Assembly: GCA_003151495.1 (NCBI GenBank)
Contig: PLXR01000114.1
Span: 49,121 to 113,120 of the forward strand
From: Opitutaceae bacterium
Lineage (GTDB): Bacteria; Verrucomicrobiota; Verrucomicrobiia; Opitutales; Opitutaceae
Length of the DNA: 64,000 nucleotides
Reading direction: 5' to 3'
Both the position numbers and the translations under genes were made by a program. Below the pieces are notes generated by a model that worked only from the letters and a program-made list of their open reading frames with translations, ran no database searches and was not told where the DNA came from. This document shows, in pieces, positions 1-7,028 of this stretch (its first letter is position 1; every line of letters starts with the position of its first letter).

Positions 1-2
1 AC

Positions 3-104
3 GAGGCGAAGCTCGAGCAGGCGCTCGAGTACTTCAAGAACGCCTACCGCCTCGCGCCGAAGCGCCCGACGCCGCCCCCGGCCATCGTCGAGCGCGTCGC
101 CTGA
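3..104 (+). CDS. C-terminal end of a TPR-like protein (5' end outside window)
   Basis: An open frame enters from the left edge and stops with TGA two bases before the next gene. The 33 visible residues include EYFKNAYRLAPK, which reads like the second helix of a tetratricopeptide repeat, followed by a proline-rich tail. The function cannot be named from this fragment. The close spacing suggests co-transcription with the methyltransferase that follows. Confidence 0.5.
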   Translation, partial: EAKLEQALEYFKNAYRLAPKRPTPPPAIVERVA

Positions 105-106
105 GC

Positions 107-1300
107 GTGGTCGACCGCTCGTCCTGGCCGCGGCCTTGGGCCCAGCTCAAGTACGTCACCTTCCAGCCCGCCATATTCCCGCGCCTGCTCGGCGAGGTCT
201 CCGACGGCGCGCGCCCGGGCGACTGGGTCTCGGTCTATGACAAGAACGGCGAGCCTGTCGGCGCGGGCCTCTACAACCCCCGGGCCAAGATCCCGCTGCG
301 GGTCGTGGCGCACGGCGCCCAGCCGATAGGGGAGGACTACCTCGAAGGCGCGATCCGCCGGGCCGTGGCCCTGCGCAGGGACGTGTTCAAGCTGGACGCT
401 GCGACCGAGGCCTACCGCCTGGTGAACTCCGACGGGGACGGGCTGAGCGGCCTTACGATTGACCGCTACGGCGACGTGCTCCTGTGCGAGGTGGTGAGCC
501 TCGGGATGGCCCAGCGGCTCCCGGCGTGGCTCCCGCTGCTGCACGAGCTGGCGGGCACCAAGTTCGCCCGGGTGCACGTGGACCACGACCTGGGGAGCCT
601 GGAGGGCATCAAGCCCTCCCTCTTCAACGAGACGAACGCGGCGGCGCCGCGCACCGTGAAGATACGGGAGAACGGGGTCCGCTTCGAGGTCGACTTCGCC
701 GAGGGCCACAAGACCGGGTTCTTCTGCGACCAGCGCGACAACCGCCGGCGCCTGGCGCAGTTCTCGGCGGGCGCCCGCGTGCTCGACCTGTGCTGCTACA
801 CGGGCGGGTTCTCGCTCTACGCGAAGGTGCTGGGCGGCGCCGGAGAGGTGACGAGCGTCGACCTGGACGAGGTGTCGATCGCCCAGGCCAGGCGCAACGC
901 GAACCTCAACCAGGTGCGGCTCTCCTTCGTGCACGCCGACGCCTTCGCCTACGCGCGGCAGATGTACCAGAACAAGGAGTCCTGGGACCTGGTCGTCCTG
1001 GACCCGCCGAAGTTCATCTTCACGCGCGACGCGCACGGCAACTGGGAGGGCCGCCAGAAGTACGAGGACCTGAACCAGCTCTCGATCGGGCTCGTCAGGC
1101 AGGGCGGCATCTTCGTCACGTGCTCGTGCTCGGGGCTCCTGAGCCTGGAGGACTTCGAGCAGCACGTGATCAAGGCCGCGCACCGGCTCGGCCGCCGGCT
1201 CCAGTTCCTGGACCGCACGGGACCCGGGCCCGACCACCCGGTGTATTCGAATTGCCTCGAGGGACGCTACCTTAAGGTCCTCTGGGCCAGGGTAGCTTGA
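107..1300 (+). CDS. rlmI: Class I SAM-dependent rRNA methyltransferase, RlmI family
   Basis: The 397-residue protein has the length and layout of RlmI/RlmK-type 23S rRNA cytosine-5 methyltransferases. An N-terminal PUA-like region (about residues 1-75, with VSVYDKNGEPVGAGLYNP) is followed by a Rossmann methyltransferase domain. Visible motifs are the SAM-binding stretch VLDLCCYTGGFS, the acidic VTSVDLDEVS, the catalytic-loop type DPPKF, and a late TCSCS that would supply the family cysteine. Family knowledge says the enzyme methylates a cytosine of 23S rRNA in the cytoplasm; the exact position modified here is inferred. The start is GTG, two bases after the preceding stop. It converges with efp. 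Confidence 0.85.
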   Translation: MVDRSSWPRPWAQLKYVTFQPAIFPRLLGEVSDGARPGDWVSVYDKNGEPVGAGLYNPRAKIPLRVVAHGAQPIGEDYLEGAIRRAVALRRDVFKLDAATEAYRLVNSDGDGLSGLTIDRYGDVLLCEVVSLGMAQRLPAWLPLLHELAGTKFARVHVDHDLGSLEGIKPSLFNETNAAAPRTVKIRENGVRFEVDFAEGHKTGFFCDQRDNRRRLAQFSAGARVLDLCCYTGGFSLYAKVLGGAGEVTSVDLDEVSIAQARRNANLNQVRLSFVHADAFAYARQMYQNKESWDLVVLDPPKFIFTRDAHGNWEGRQKYEDLNQLSIGLVRQGGIFVTCSCSGLLSLEDFEQHVIKAAHRLGRRLQFLDRTGPGPDHPVYSNCLEGRYLKVLWARVA

Positions 1301-1319
1301 GGCCCCGGCCGCCCGGGGG

Positions 1320-1877
1320 CTAGGCGCGCCCCAGGTAGCTGCCGTCGGCCGTGCCGACCCGCACGAGCTCGCCTTCCTTGACGAAGAGAGGGACCTGGAT
1401 CACCAGGCCGGTCTCAAGCTTGGCGGGCTTCTGCACGTTGCTCGTCGTGTCCCCGCGGATCCCGTCGGCGGACTCGATGACCTTCAGGTTGACGGCCGAG
1501 GGGAGCTCGACCGTGAGCGGCTTGTCGTTGACGAAGAGGACGTCCACCTTTCCGCCCGCGGTGAGGTAGTTCTTCACGTCGCCGAGGGTCTCCGCGGAGA
1601 TCTCGATCTGGTCGAAGGTCGTCGGGTCGATGAAGGCGAAGGCATCGCGGTCGGCGTAGCTGAATTCCAGCGTGCGGCGATCGGTGGGAAGCACCTCGAT
1701 CGTGTCGGTCGAGGCAAAGCGCTGGTCCAGGGCCTTGCCGTATCGCAGGTTACGCATCTTCACCTGGACGAACGCCCTGAGGTTCCCGGGGGTGCGGTGC
1801 TGGGTCTCCATGACGAGGTGGGGCTCGCCATTGTGTTTGATTACCTGGCCTTTGCGGATGTCGTTTGCTGCGGGCAT
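1320..1877 (-). CDS. efp: Translation elongation factor P
   Basis: The 185-residue protein has the three-domain EF-P layout: an N-terminal KOW-like domain ([18 protein letters not shown]), a central OB domain and a C-terminal OB domain ending SYLGRA. EF-P binds between the P and E sites and rescues ribosomes stalled on polyproline. The loop tip reads HRTPGN, so the residue at the position of modified Lys34 of E. coli (Arg32 in Pseudomonas) is Asn32. Neither a lysyl nor a rhamnosyl modification would be expected at that residue. The LGRA-type ending recalls the YeiP paralogue, so it may belong to an intermediate subgroup. It is transcribed divergently from lpxC-fabZ across about 145 bp. Confidence 0.93.
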   Translation of the reverse strand: MPAANDIRKGQVIKHNGEPHLVMETQHRTPGNLRAFVQVKMRNLRYGKALDQRFASTDTIEVLPTDRRTLEFSYADRDAFAFIDPTTFDQIEISAETLGDVKNYLTAGGKVDVLFVNDKPLTVELPSAVNLKVIESADGIRGDTTSNVQKPAKLETGLVIQVPLFVKEGELVRVGTADGSYLGRA

Positions 1878-2022
1878 GGCGTCTGTGCGTGTCGGGAGGG
1901 TCTATTTGTTTGCTGGAAGGTTCACTCCTAAGCACCCAGCCTTTCCTGTCAAGGCCGGCCCGGCGGACTCTCCGCTCTTGCGCTGGCCTGCTCGCCCTGC
2001 CGAAACTCACCGCCCTATACCC

Positions 2023-3357
2023 ATGAAACAACGCACCTTGACGCGTCCCGTGACAATAAAGGGTAACGCGCTGCACACCGGCGAGGCCGTCACCCTCACC
2101 CTGAGGCCGGCGCCCGTGAACCACGGGGTTGTCTTCAGGCGGGTGGACCTGAGCGGGTCCCCGGAGATCCAGCCCCGGGTGGACCACATCACGGACCTCG
2201 TCCGCGCGACGACGATCCAGTCCGGCCACGTCAAGATCCACACCGTCGAGCACGTGCTCAGCGCGCTCGCCGGGTGCTCGATCGACAACGTCCTGGTCGA
2301 GATGAACGCGTCCGAGGCGCCGATCATGGACGGGTCGGCGCGGCCCTTCGTGAACCTGATCGTCGAGGGGGAGCCGGTCGAGCAGGACAGGGACCGGGAG
2401 TACTACACGCTCGACGCCCCCGTCTCCGTGTCTCGGGGCAACTCATCGATCATCGCGATCCCCCACGACGGCCTGAAGATCTCGTGCACCTCGGCGGACG
2501 ACCGCGGGATCCACACCCAGCATCTCTCGCTCTCGGTGGACCCCGAGACCTACGTCGCCCAGATCGCCCCGGCGCGAACCTTCACGATCTACGAGGACAT
2601 CGAGGAGCTCCTGAAGCTCGGCAAGATCCGCGGCGGCTCCCTCGACTGCGCCGTCGTCATCAAGGGCGACAAGGTGATGTCCAAGGAGCCGCTCAGGTTC
2701 AAGGACGAGTTCGTCCGCCACAAGATCCTGGACATCGTCGGGGACATCTCGCTGCTCGGCATGCCGCTGAAGGCCCACATCGTGGCGACGCGACCCGGCC
2801 ACGCGATAAACGCCGAGCTCACCAAGGCCCTCTTCGACCGCCTCCAGGAGGGGAAGAAGGGGGGCGCCAGGAGGAAGGGGGCGCTGCGACCCACGCCCGC
2901 CGTCGACGTGAAGAGCCTCGATATCAGGAGCATCCTGGACATCCTGCCGCACCGCTACCCGTTCGTGATGATCGACCGCGTGGTGGAGATCAAGGGCTCC
3001 GACGAGCTGGTCGCCATCAAGAACGTCACCTTCAACGAGCCGTACTTCAACGGGCATTTCCCGGGCAACCCGGTCATGCCGGGCGTCCTCCAGCTCGAGG
3101 CGATGGCCCAGGCCGCCGGGGTGCTGATCGTGCGCTGGAACAACTGGGTTCCCAAGCCCGCGTTCTTCATGAGCGCCGACAAGGTCAAGTTCCGCAAGCC
3201 GGTGAGGCCGGGCGACCAGCTTCAGATCCACGCGAAGCTCACCAAGGTGCGAAGCGGCAAGATCGCCGTGGCCGAGGTGAGCTGCTCGGTCGACGGACAG
3301 GTCGTGTCCAGCGCCGACCTGATGATCACGATCCTCGACGAGTCCGAGGCCGAGTGA
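2023..3357 (+). CDS. lpxC-fabZ: Bifunctional LpxC-FabZ (UDP-3-O-acyl-GlcNAc deacetylase / 3-hydroxyacyl-ACP dehydratase)
   Basis: This is one 444-residue protein with two enzymes. Residues 1 to about 285 are LpxC, the zinc deacetylase that commits to lipid A synthesis: the HTVEH motif (His77) and HKILDIVGD supply zinc and catalytic residues. Residues from about 297 are FabZ, the fatty-acid dehydratase: [14 protein letters not shown] and [13 protein letters not shown], with active-site His345. The fusion is known from Bacteroidetes and Verrucomicrobia and shows that the cell makes lipopolysaccharide. The ATG at 2023 is chosen because the LpxC family starts near [11 protein letters not shown]. 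The frame is open further upstream, but that would overlap efp. Confidence 0.95.
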   Translation: MKQRTLTRPVTIKGNALHTGEAVTLTLRPAPVNHGVVFRRVDLSGSPEIQPRVDHITDLVRATTIQSGHVKIHTVEHVLSALAGCSIDNVLVEMNASEAPIMDGSARPFVNLIVEGEPVEQDRDREYYTLDAPVSVSRGNSSIIAIPHDGLKISCTSADDRGIHTQHLSLSVDPETYVAQIAPARTFTIYEDIEELLKLGKIRGGSLDCAVVIKGDKVMSKEPLRFKDEFVRHKILDIVGDISLLGMPLKAHIVATRPGHAINAELTKALFDRLQEGKKGGARRKGALRPTPAVDVKSLDIRSILDILPHRYPFVMIDRVVEIKGSDELVAIKNVTFNEPYFNGHFPGNPVMPGVLQLEAMAQAAGVLIVRWNNWVPKPAFFMSADKVKFRKPVRPGDQLQIHAKLTKVRSGKIAVAEVSCSVDGQVVSSADLMITILDESEAE

Positions 3358-3361
3358 CCCG

Positions 3362-3826
3362 CTACCTCTTCTTGTAGACCTCGGCCGGGTCGAAGGCCCT
3401 CTCGGCGGCGAACTCGAGCGTGAGCGACTCCCGGCGCCCGGGGTCGGCCCCGGCCGAGAGCCTCCGGTAGAAACAGGAGGGATAGCCGTTGTGGCAGGCG
3501 CCCTTGCCGGCGTTCTCGACCCTGAGGAGGAGCACATCCTGGTCGCAGTCGACGTAGAGGTCGACCACCTTGAGCACGTTGCCCGACTCCTCCCCCTTCA
3601 CCCAGAGCTTCGCCCGCGATCGGCTCCAGTAGGTCGCCTTCCGGGTGCGGATCGTATGGGCCAGCGACTCGGCGTTCATGAACGCGAACATGAGCACCGC
3701 GCCCGTGGCGTGGTCGACCGTGATGCAGGGGATCATCCCGTCCGGGCCGAACTTCGGCTGGAGCAGCTTTCCGAGCTCGATCTCGGGGGTTGTCGTGCGT
3801 GCGGGGAAGGTGACGGGATCTGGCAT
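3362..3826 (-). CDS. hisI: Phosphoribosyl-AMP cyclohydrolase
   Basis: The 154-residue protein carries the full HisI signature: TYWSRSRAKLWVKGEESGN, the zinc/magnesium-binding DCDQD, and ACHNGYPSCFYR with the two cysteines. The enzyme opens the adenine ring of phosphoribosyl-AMP in the third step of histidine synthesis. It is the stand-alone cyclohydrolase; no HisE domain is attached. It lies 11 bases downstream of the DUF971 gene, so the two probably share a transcript. Its stop is four bases from the stop of convergent lpxC-fabZ. Confidence 0.94.
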   Translation of the reverse strand: MPDPVTFPARTTTPEIELGKLLQPKFGPDGMIPCITVDHATGAVLMFAFMNAESLAHTIRTRKATYWSRSRAKLWVKGEESGNVLKVVDLYVDCDQDVLLLRVENAGKGACHNGYPSCFYRRLSAGADPGRRESLTLEFAAERAFDPAEVYKKR

Positions 3827-3837
3827 GGGAGGGGAGG

Positions 3838-4146
3838 TTAGGCCGGCGGAAGGTCGCCCAGTCTCCTCAGGTAGTCGAACGTGTAAAGCCCGCTTCCGTG
3901 CCCGTCGCTGAAGTCGAAGCGGATGGCGTAGTTGCCGATGCGCTGCCAGCCGACGACCTTGACGCCGGTGTAGTCGGCCCTGGATTCGCCGCCGTACTTG
4001 TTGCCGAAGACGTCGTGCTCACCCTGGGTCGAGGCGCTCGGCGAGGCCCTGCGCAGGAGGTCCTGGCGGATGAAGGACTCCGAGCCGTCGCTCCAGGCAA
4101 TGGCGATCTCCTCGCCGATGGACTGGATGTTGGAGGGGGTCTGCAT
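3838..4146 (-). CDS. DUF971 domain protein
   Basis: The 102-residue protein matches the DUF971 / gamma-butyrobetaine-hydroxylase N-terminal-like fold: an opening strand pair (IAIAWSDGSESFI), a central VKVVGWQRIGNYAIRFDFSDGH and the closing GLYTFDYLRRL. In related small bacterial proteins this fold occurs alone. Links to Fe-S cluster biology have been proposed for the family, but no residue here proves a role. It precedes hisI by 11 bases. The start is the only ATG that preserves the first strand. Confidence 0.8.
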   Translation of the reverse strand: MQTPSNIQSIGEEIAIAWSDGSESFIRQDLLRRASPSASTQGEHDVFGNKYGGESRADYTGVKVVGWQRIGNYAIRFDFSDGHGSGLYTFDYLRRLGDLPPA

Positions 4147-4221
4147 GGGTGCGCTCCCCCTTGCCGGGGGCGCGGAACCCTTGCCGCGGAACCCGGCGAT
4201 CGCAAACCCGTTCTCCCTGGA

Positions 4222-5361
4222 CTAGGGCGTGCGCGTGCGAAGGCCCAGGGCCCCGAGGCAGGCGGGGTCCATGGCTCGTTTGCCGGCCGCGTCGGTGTCC
4301 GCCACCTTGAAGCCGCCCGCGTAGTCCCACATGGTCCAGCCGGCGCCCCCCTCCTCGCAGAGCTCCCTTACGTCCCGGATCCAGCGGGCGCGGCTGTCCG
4401 GCGGGGAAACCCGGGTGTAGACGCCGAACTCATTGCACGTGAGGGGCACGTGGTGCTCCTTGCCCCAGGCCAGGGCGATCGAGATCCGGGAGGCGATCCA
4501 TGCCCTGTTCGCGTGGTATTCCCCGAGTTCCGAGCGCGCCGCAGGGTCGGTGAGGGAGGCGAGCTGGGCCGCCTTGGCCGCCTCGTCGACGGGGTAGGCT
4601 ATCCCCGAAAGCGCCTTCTCTCCGGGGCCCGCCCATGAGGCACCCTGGTGGGTCTCCGCCATCGGCTCGTAGAAGTGGAAGTTGTACACGACGTTCCCAT
4701 CGTCCAGCGGCGCCAGCTTCGCCAGCTCGTCGACGCCGCTCCAGCGGTTGGACGTCACGATGATCGTGTGGAGCGGCGCGCCCGCCCGCATCGCGGCGAA
4801 GAGGCCCCTCTGGACCCAGCTCCAGCGCTCCAGGGACATCTTCCCCGCGGGCTCGTTCATGGTCTCGAGGAACACGCGCTCGGGGCTGCGCGCCGCGAGG
4901 TGGCGCGCCATTGCGCCCCAGAGGGCGGCCGCCTTCAGGGCCAGGGTGTCGTCGGTGCGGAGCCGGTCCTTCGTGTCCTCGCGGGCGTGCCAGTCGACGA
5001 TCACGGCCAGCCCGGTCGAGAGGATGTGGTCAAGCGCGGCGTCGAAATCGGGGAGGAACTCCCCGCGAAGGACGTCGGGATTCGCCTCGTCGAGGAACAT
5101 CTCGAACTCGACGGGATAGCGCACGTGGGTGAAGCCTGCGTTGGCGATCAGGGCGAAGTCCTCTGGCCTGTCGTAGGAGGAGAACCACTCGTGGGAGTAG
5201 GCACCCTTGTTCCTCGGGATCTGGGAGAACCAGTGCGAGAGGTTGACACCCCGGGAGAGGGCCGTGATCCGGCCGGAGGGCACCTGCGCGTGCGCGGGGC
5301 CGGCCAGGGTAAGGAGGGCGCACAGCGCCCAGGGGAGCGAGCGGGGGATCGCGGGGTTCAT
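4222..5361 (-). CDS. Secreted glycoside hydrolase family 5 (endoglucanase-like)
   Basis: The 379-residue protein begins with a Sec signal peptide (about residues 1-25, ending GPAHA-Q). The GH5 barrel shows RGVNLSHWF, HVRYPVEFE, VIVDWHA, the acid/base motif ETMNEPAG (Glu170), NFHFYEP, and the nucleophile motif TCNEFGVY (Glu311), then WTMWDYAGGF. GH5 enzymes cleave beta-1,4-glucans, mannans or related polymers with retention; the exact substrate cannot be read here. The frame remains open far upstream, but that would run through yebC. The ATG at 5361 directly precedes the signal peptide and leaves an 87-bp divergent promoter region with yebC. Confidence 0.88.
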   Translation of the reverse strand: MNPAIPRSLPWALCALLTLAGPAHAQVPSGRITALSRGVNLSHWFSQIPRNKGAYSHEWFSSYDRPEDFALIANAGFTHVRYPVEFEMFLDEANPDVLRGEFLPDFDAALDHILSTGLAVIVDWHAREDTKDRLRTDDTLALKAAALWGAMARHLAARSPERVFLETMNEPAGKMSLERWSWVQRGLFAAMRAGAPLHTIIVTSNRWSGVDELAKLAPLDDGNVVYNFHFYEPMAETHQGASWAGPGEKALSGIAYPVDEAAKAAQLASLTDPAARSELGEYHANRAWIASRISIALAWGKEHHVPLTCNEFGVYTRVSPPDSRARWIRDVRELCEEGGAGWTMWDYAGGFKVADTDAAGKRAMDPACLGALGLRTRTP

Positions 5362-5448
5362 GGACGCGGAGCCTACACCCCCCCCTGGAGGAATCCAGAA
5401 CGTTTGCAATTGCCCCAGTGCTACCGGGATGCTAACCCCTTCCTTCTC

Positions 5449-6180
5449 ATGGGACGTCAATGGCTTCACGCGAAACGGGCGATCGTCAATTTGAAGAAGG
5501 GGCAGGTCGTGGGGAAGGTGGTGAAGGAGATAACGGTGGCGGCGAAGCTCGGCGGCCCGGACCCGGCGTCCAACGCGCGGCTCTTCGCGGTCCTCGAGAA
5601 GGCCCGCAAGGCGAGCGTGACCCGTGATGTCATCGAGCGGGCGATCAAGAAGGGTTCGGGCGGCGGCGACGACAAGCACCAGCTTGAGCATGTCGTCTTC
5701 GAGGGGTATGCGCCGCACAAGGTCCCCGTGATCGTGGAGGTCTACACCGACAACCACCAGCGGACCGCCCCCGAGATGAGGTTCATCTTCAGGCGGGGAG
5801 TCCTCGGCAACGCGGGGAGCAACAAGTTCCTTTTCGACCACGTCGGGATCGTCGAGGCCCACCACGCGGACCCCGCGACGGACCTCGAGGCGGCGGCGAT
5901 CGAGGCCGGGGCGAACGACGTCGAGGTGCTGACCCACCATCAGAACGACGACATCCCCGAGGGGCGCGCGGGCGCGCGGTTCACGACCGACAGGACCGCC
6001 GTGCATGCGGCTTCGGTGTGGCTGGCCCAGCACGGGTGGTCGGTCGTGACGAGCGAGCTCGGCTACCTCGCCAAGGTGTTTCCGGAGTTGGACGACACGG
6101 CGCGGGCCGAGGTGGGGGAGTTCCTGCAGGAGCTTGAGGACCACGAGGATGTTCAGAGGGTCTGGGCGGCCGTTAAATGA
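5449..6180 (+). CDS. YebC/PmpR-family protein (YeeN-like)
   Basis: The 243-residue protein is a clear YebC family member: VKEITVAAKLGGPDPASNARL, the helix VLEKARKASVTRDVIERAIKKG, the acidic end LQELEDHEDVQRVW, and the GRAGARFTTDRTAV stretch. It opens MGRQWLHAK, closer to the YeeN subgroup (MGRKWANI) than to canonical YebC (MAGHSKW). Members have been described as transcription regulators and, more recently, as factors that relieve ribosome stalling at prolines. That second role would be notable beside the unusual EF-P in this window. The ATG at 5449 is fixed by the conserved first residues. Confidence 0.88.
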   Translation: MGRQWLHAKRAIVNLKKGQVVGKVVKEITVAAKLGGPDPASNARLFAVLEKARKASVTRDVIERAIKKGSGGGDDKHQLEHVVFEGYAPHKVPVIVEVYTDNHQRTAPEMRFIFRRGVLGNAGSNKFLFDHVGIVEAHHADPATDLEAAAIEAGANDVEVLTHHQNDDIPEGRAGARFTTDRTAVHAASVWLAQHGWSVVTSELGYLAKVFPELDDTARAEVGEFLQELEDHEDVQRVWAAVK

Positions 6181-6206
6181 GGCCCGTCGCAAATTGCTGG
6201 CTACAG

Positions 6207-6234
6207 TTGACACGGCGTCCCGTTTTTCTGAAAT
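6207..6234 (+). promoter_or_regulatory. Putative sigma-70-type promoter of the response regulator gene
   Basis: A perfect TTGACA at 6207-6212 is followed after 16 bases by TGAAAT, which matches four of six bases of TATAAT. It lies about 25 bases upstream of the TTG start at 6256. This is a pattern match only. Confidence 0.3.
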
Positions 6235-6255
6235 GAAAGTCGCCCTTTTCCAGCC

Positions 6256-7011
6256 TTGAATATCCTGATCGTCGAAGACGAAGCCACTTCGCGGGAGATG
6301 CTCCTGAACATCCTCAAGTCCGAGGGGGACCACCGTATTCTGACGGCCTCGGACGGCGACGACGCGCTGAAGCTGATGGAGGACCCGCGCCACCCCTTTG
6401 ACGTCGTCTTCCTGGACCTGATGCTGCCCTCCATCTCCGGGCTCGACCTGCTGGAGCGCGTGAGGGCGACCCCGGCCTGCCGGTACGTGAGGGTCATCAT
6501 CTGCACGACCTCGACCGACAGCGCCACGGTCGTCCGGGCCGCCCGCCTGGGCGTCCGCCACTACATGGTGAAGCCGGCGGACAAGATCCGGGTCTTCGAG
6601 CAGATCGGCATAATCAAGGCGGAGATCGCTGGCCTGCAGAAGATCGAGAAGCCCGAGGAGGCCGCCGGGCGGCTCGGGATCGACCTGCCCACCTACAAGT
6701 CGAAGGTGAGCTCGACCCTCGAGAACATGGAGCGCTGGCTCACCCACGCGAAGGCCGGCGCCCAGTCCTCCGACCGCAGGCAGCTCGCGTCGGACTCGGG
6801 CCGCCTCAAGTCCGAGGCGCTCGACCTGGGCCTGCGCGAGGTCGGCCGCCGCTTCTCGACCCTCGAGACCCGGCTCTCAATCGAGCCGAAGGGCGATGTC
6901 CCGGACTCGAGGGCGATCGAGATCGCCTTCATCATGAGCCACCTCCACGGCGAGCTCAACCGGGTGCGCTCGGTCCTCAAGATCATCGTCCCGGACAAGG
7001 TGGGGCCGTAG
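6256..7011 (+). CDS. Response regulator with a degenerate Hpt-like C-terminal domain
   Basis: The 251-residue protein has a receiver domain (about 1-120) with acidic pair Glu7/Asp8, phospho-acceptor Asp54 in VVFLDLMLP, and Lys106 in MVKPAD. The remaining 130 residues are helical. The stretch GRLKSEALDLG at 182-192 lines up with the histidine phosphotransfer signature HxLKGxAxxLG, but Gly182 sits where the phosphorylated His should be. The tail may therefore be a binding domain without phosphotransfer activity. No DNA-binding domain is present. The start codon is TTG, and a promoter-like sequence lies just upstream. Confidence 0.82.
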   Translation: MNILIVEDEATSREMLLNILKSEGDHRILTASDGDDALKLMEDPRHPFDVVFLDLMLPSISGLDLLERVRATPACRYVRVIICTTSTDSATVVRAARLGVRHYMVKPADKIRVFEQIGIIKAEIAGLQKIEKPEEAAGRLGIDLPTYKSKVSSTLENMERWLTHAKAGAQSSDRRQLASDSGRLKSEALDLGLREVGRRFSTLETRLSIEPKGDVPDSRAIEIAFIMSHLHGELNRVRSVLKIIVPDKVGP

Positions 7012-7028
7012 GCCCCCGCCCCGGGGCC

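Noticed and set aside
44-1237. Long minus-strand open frame of 397 codons
   Set aside because: It is antisense to the RlmI-type methyltransferase, rich in Arg, Ala, Val and Glu, and has no domain. Such frames are expected in G+C-rich DNA.
5362-6747. Upstream extension of the GH5 frame
   Set aside because: It would run antisense through yebC and part of the response regulator, and the signal peptide begins at 5361.
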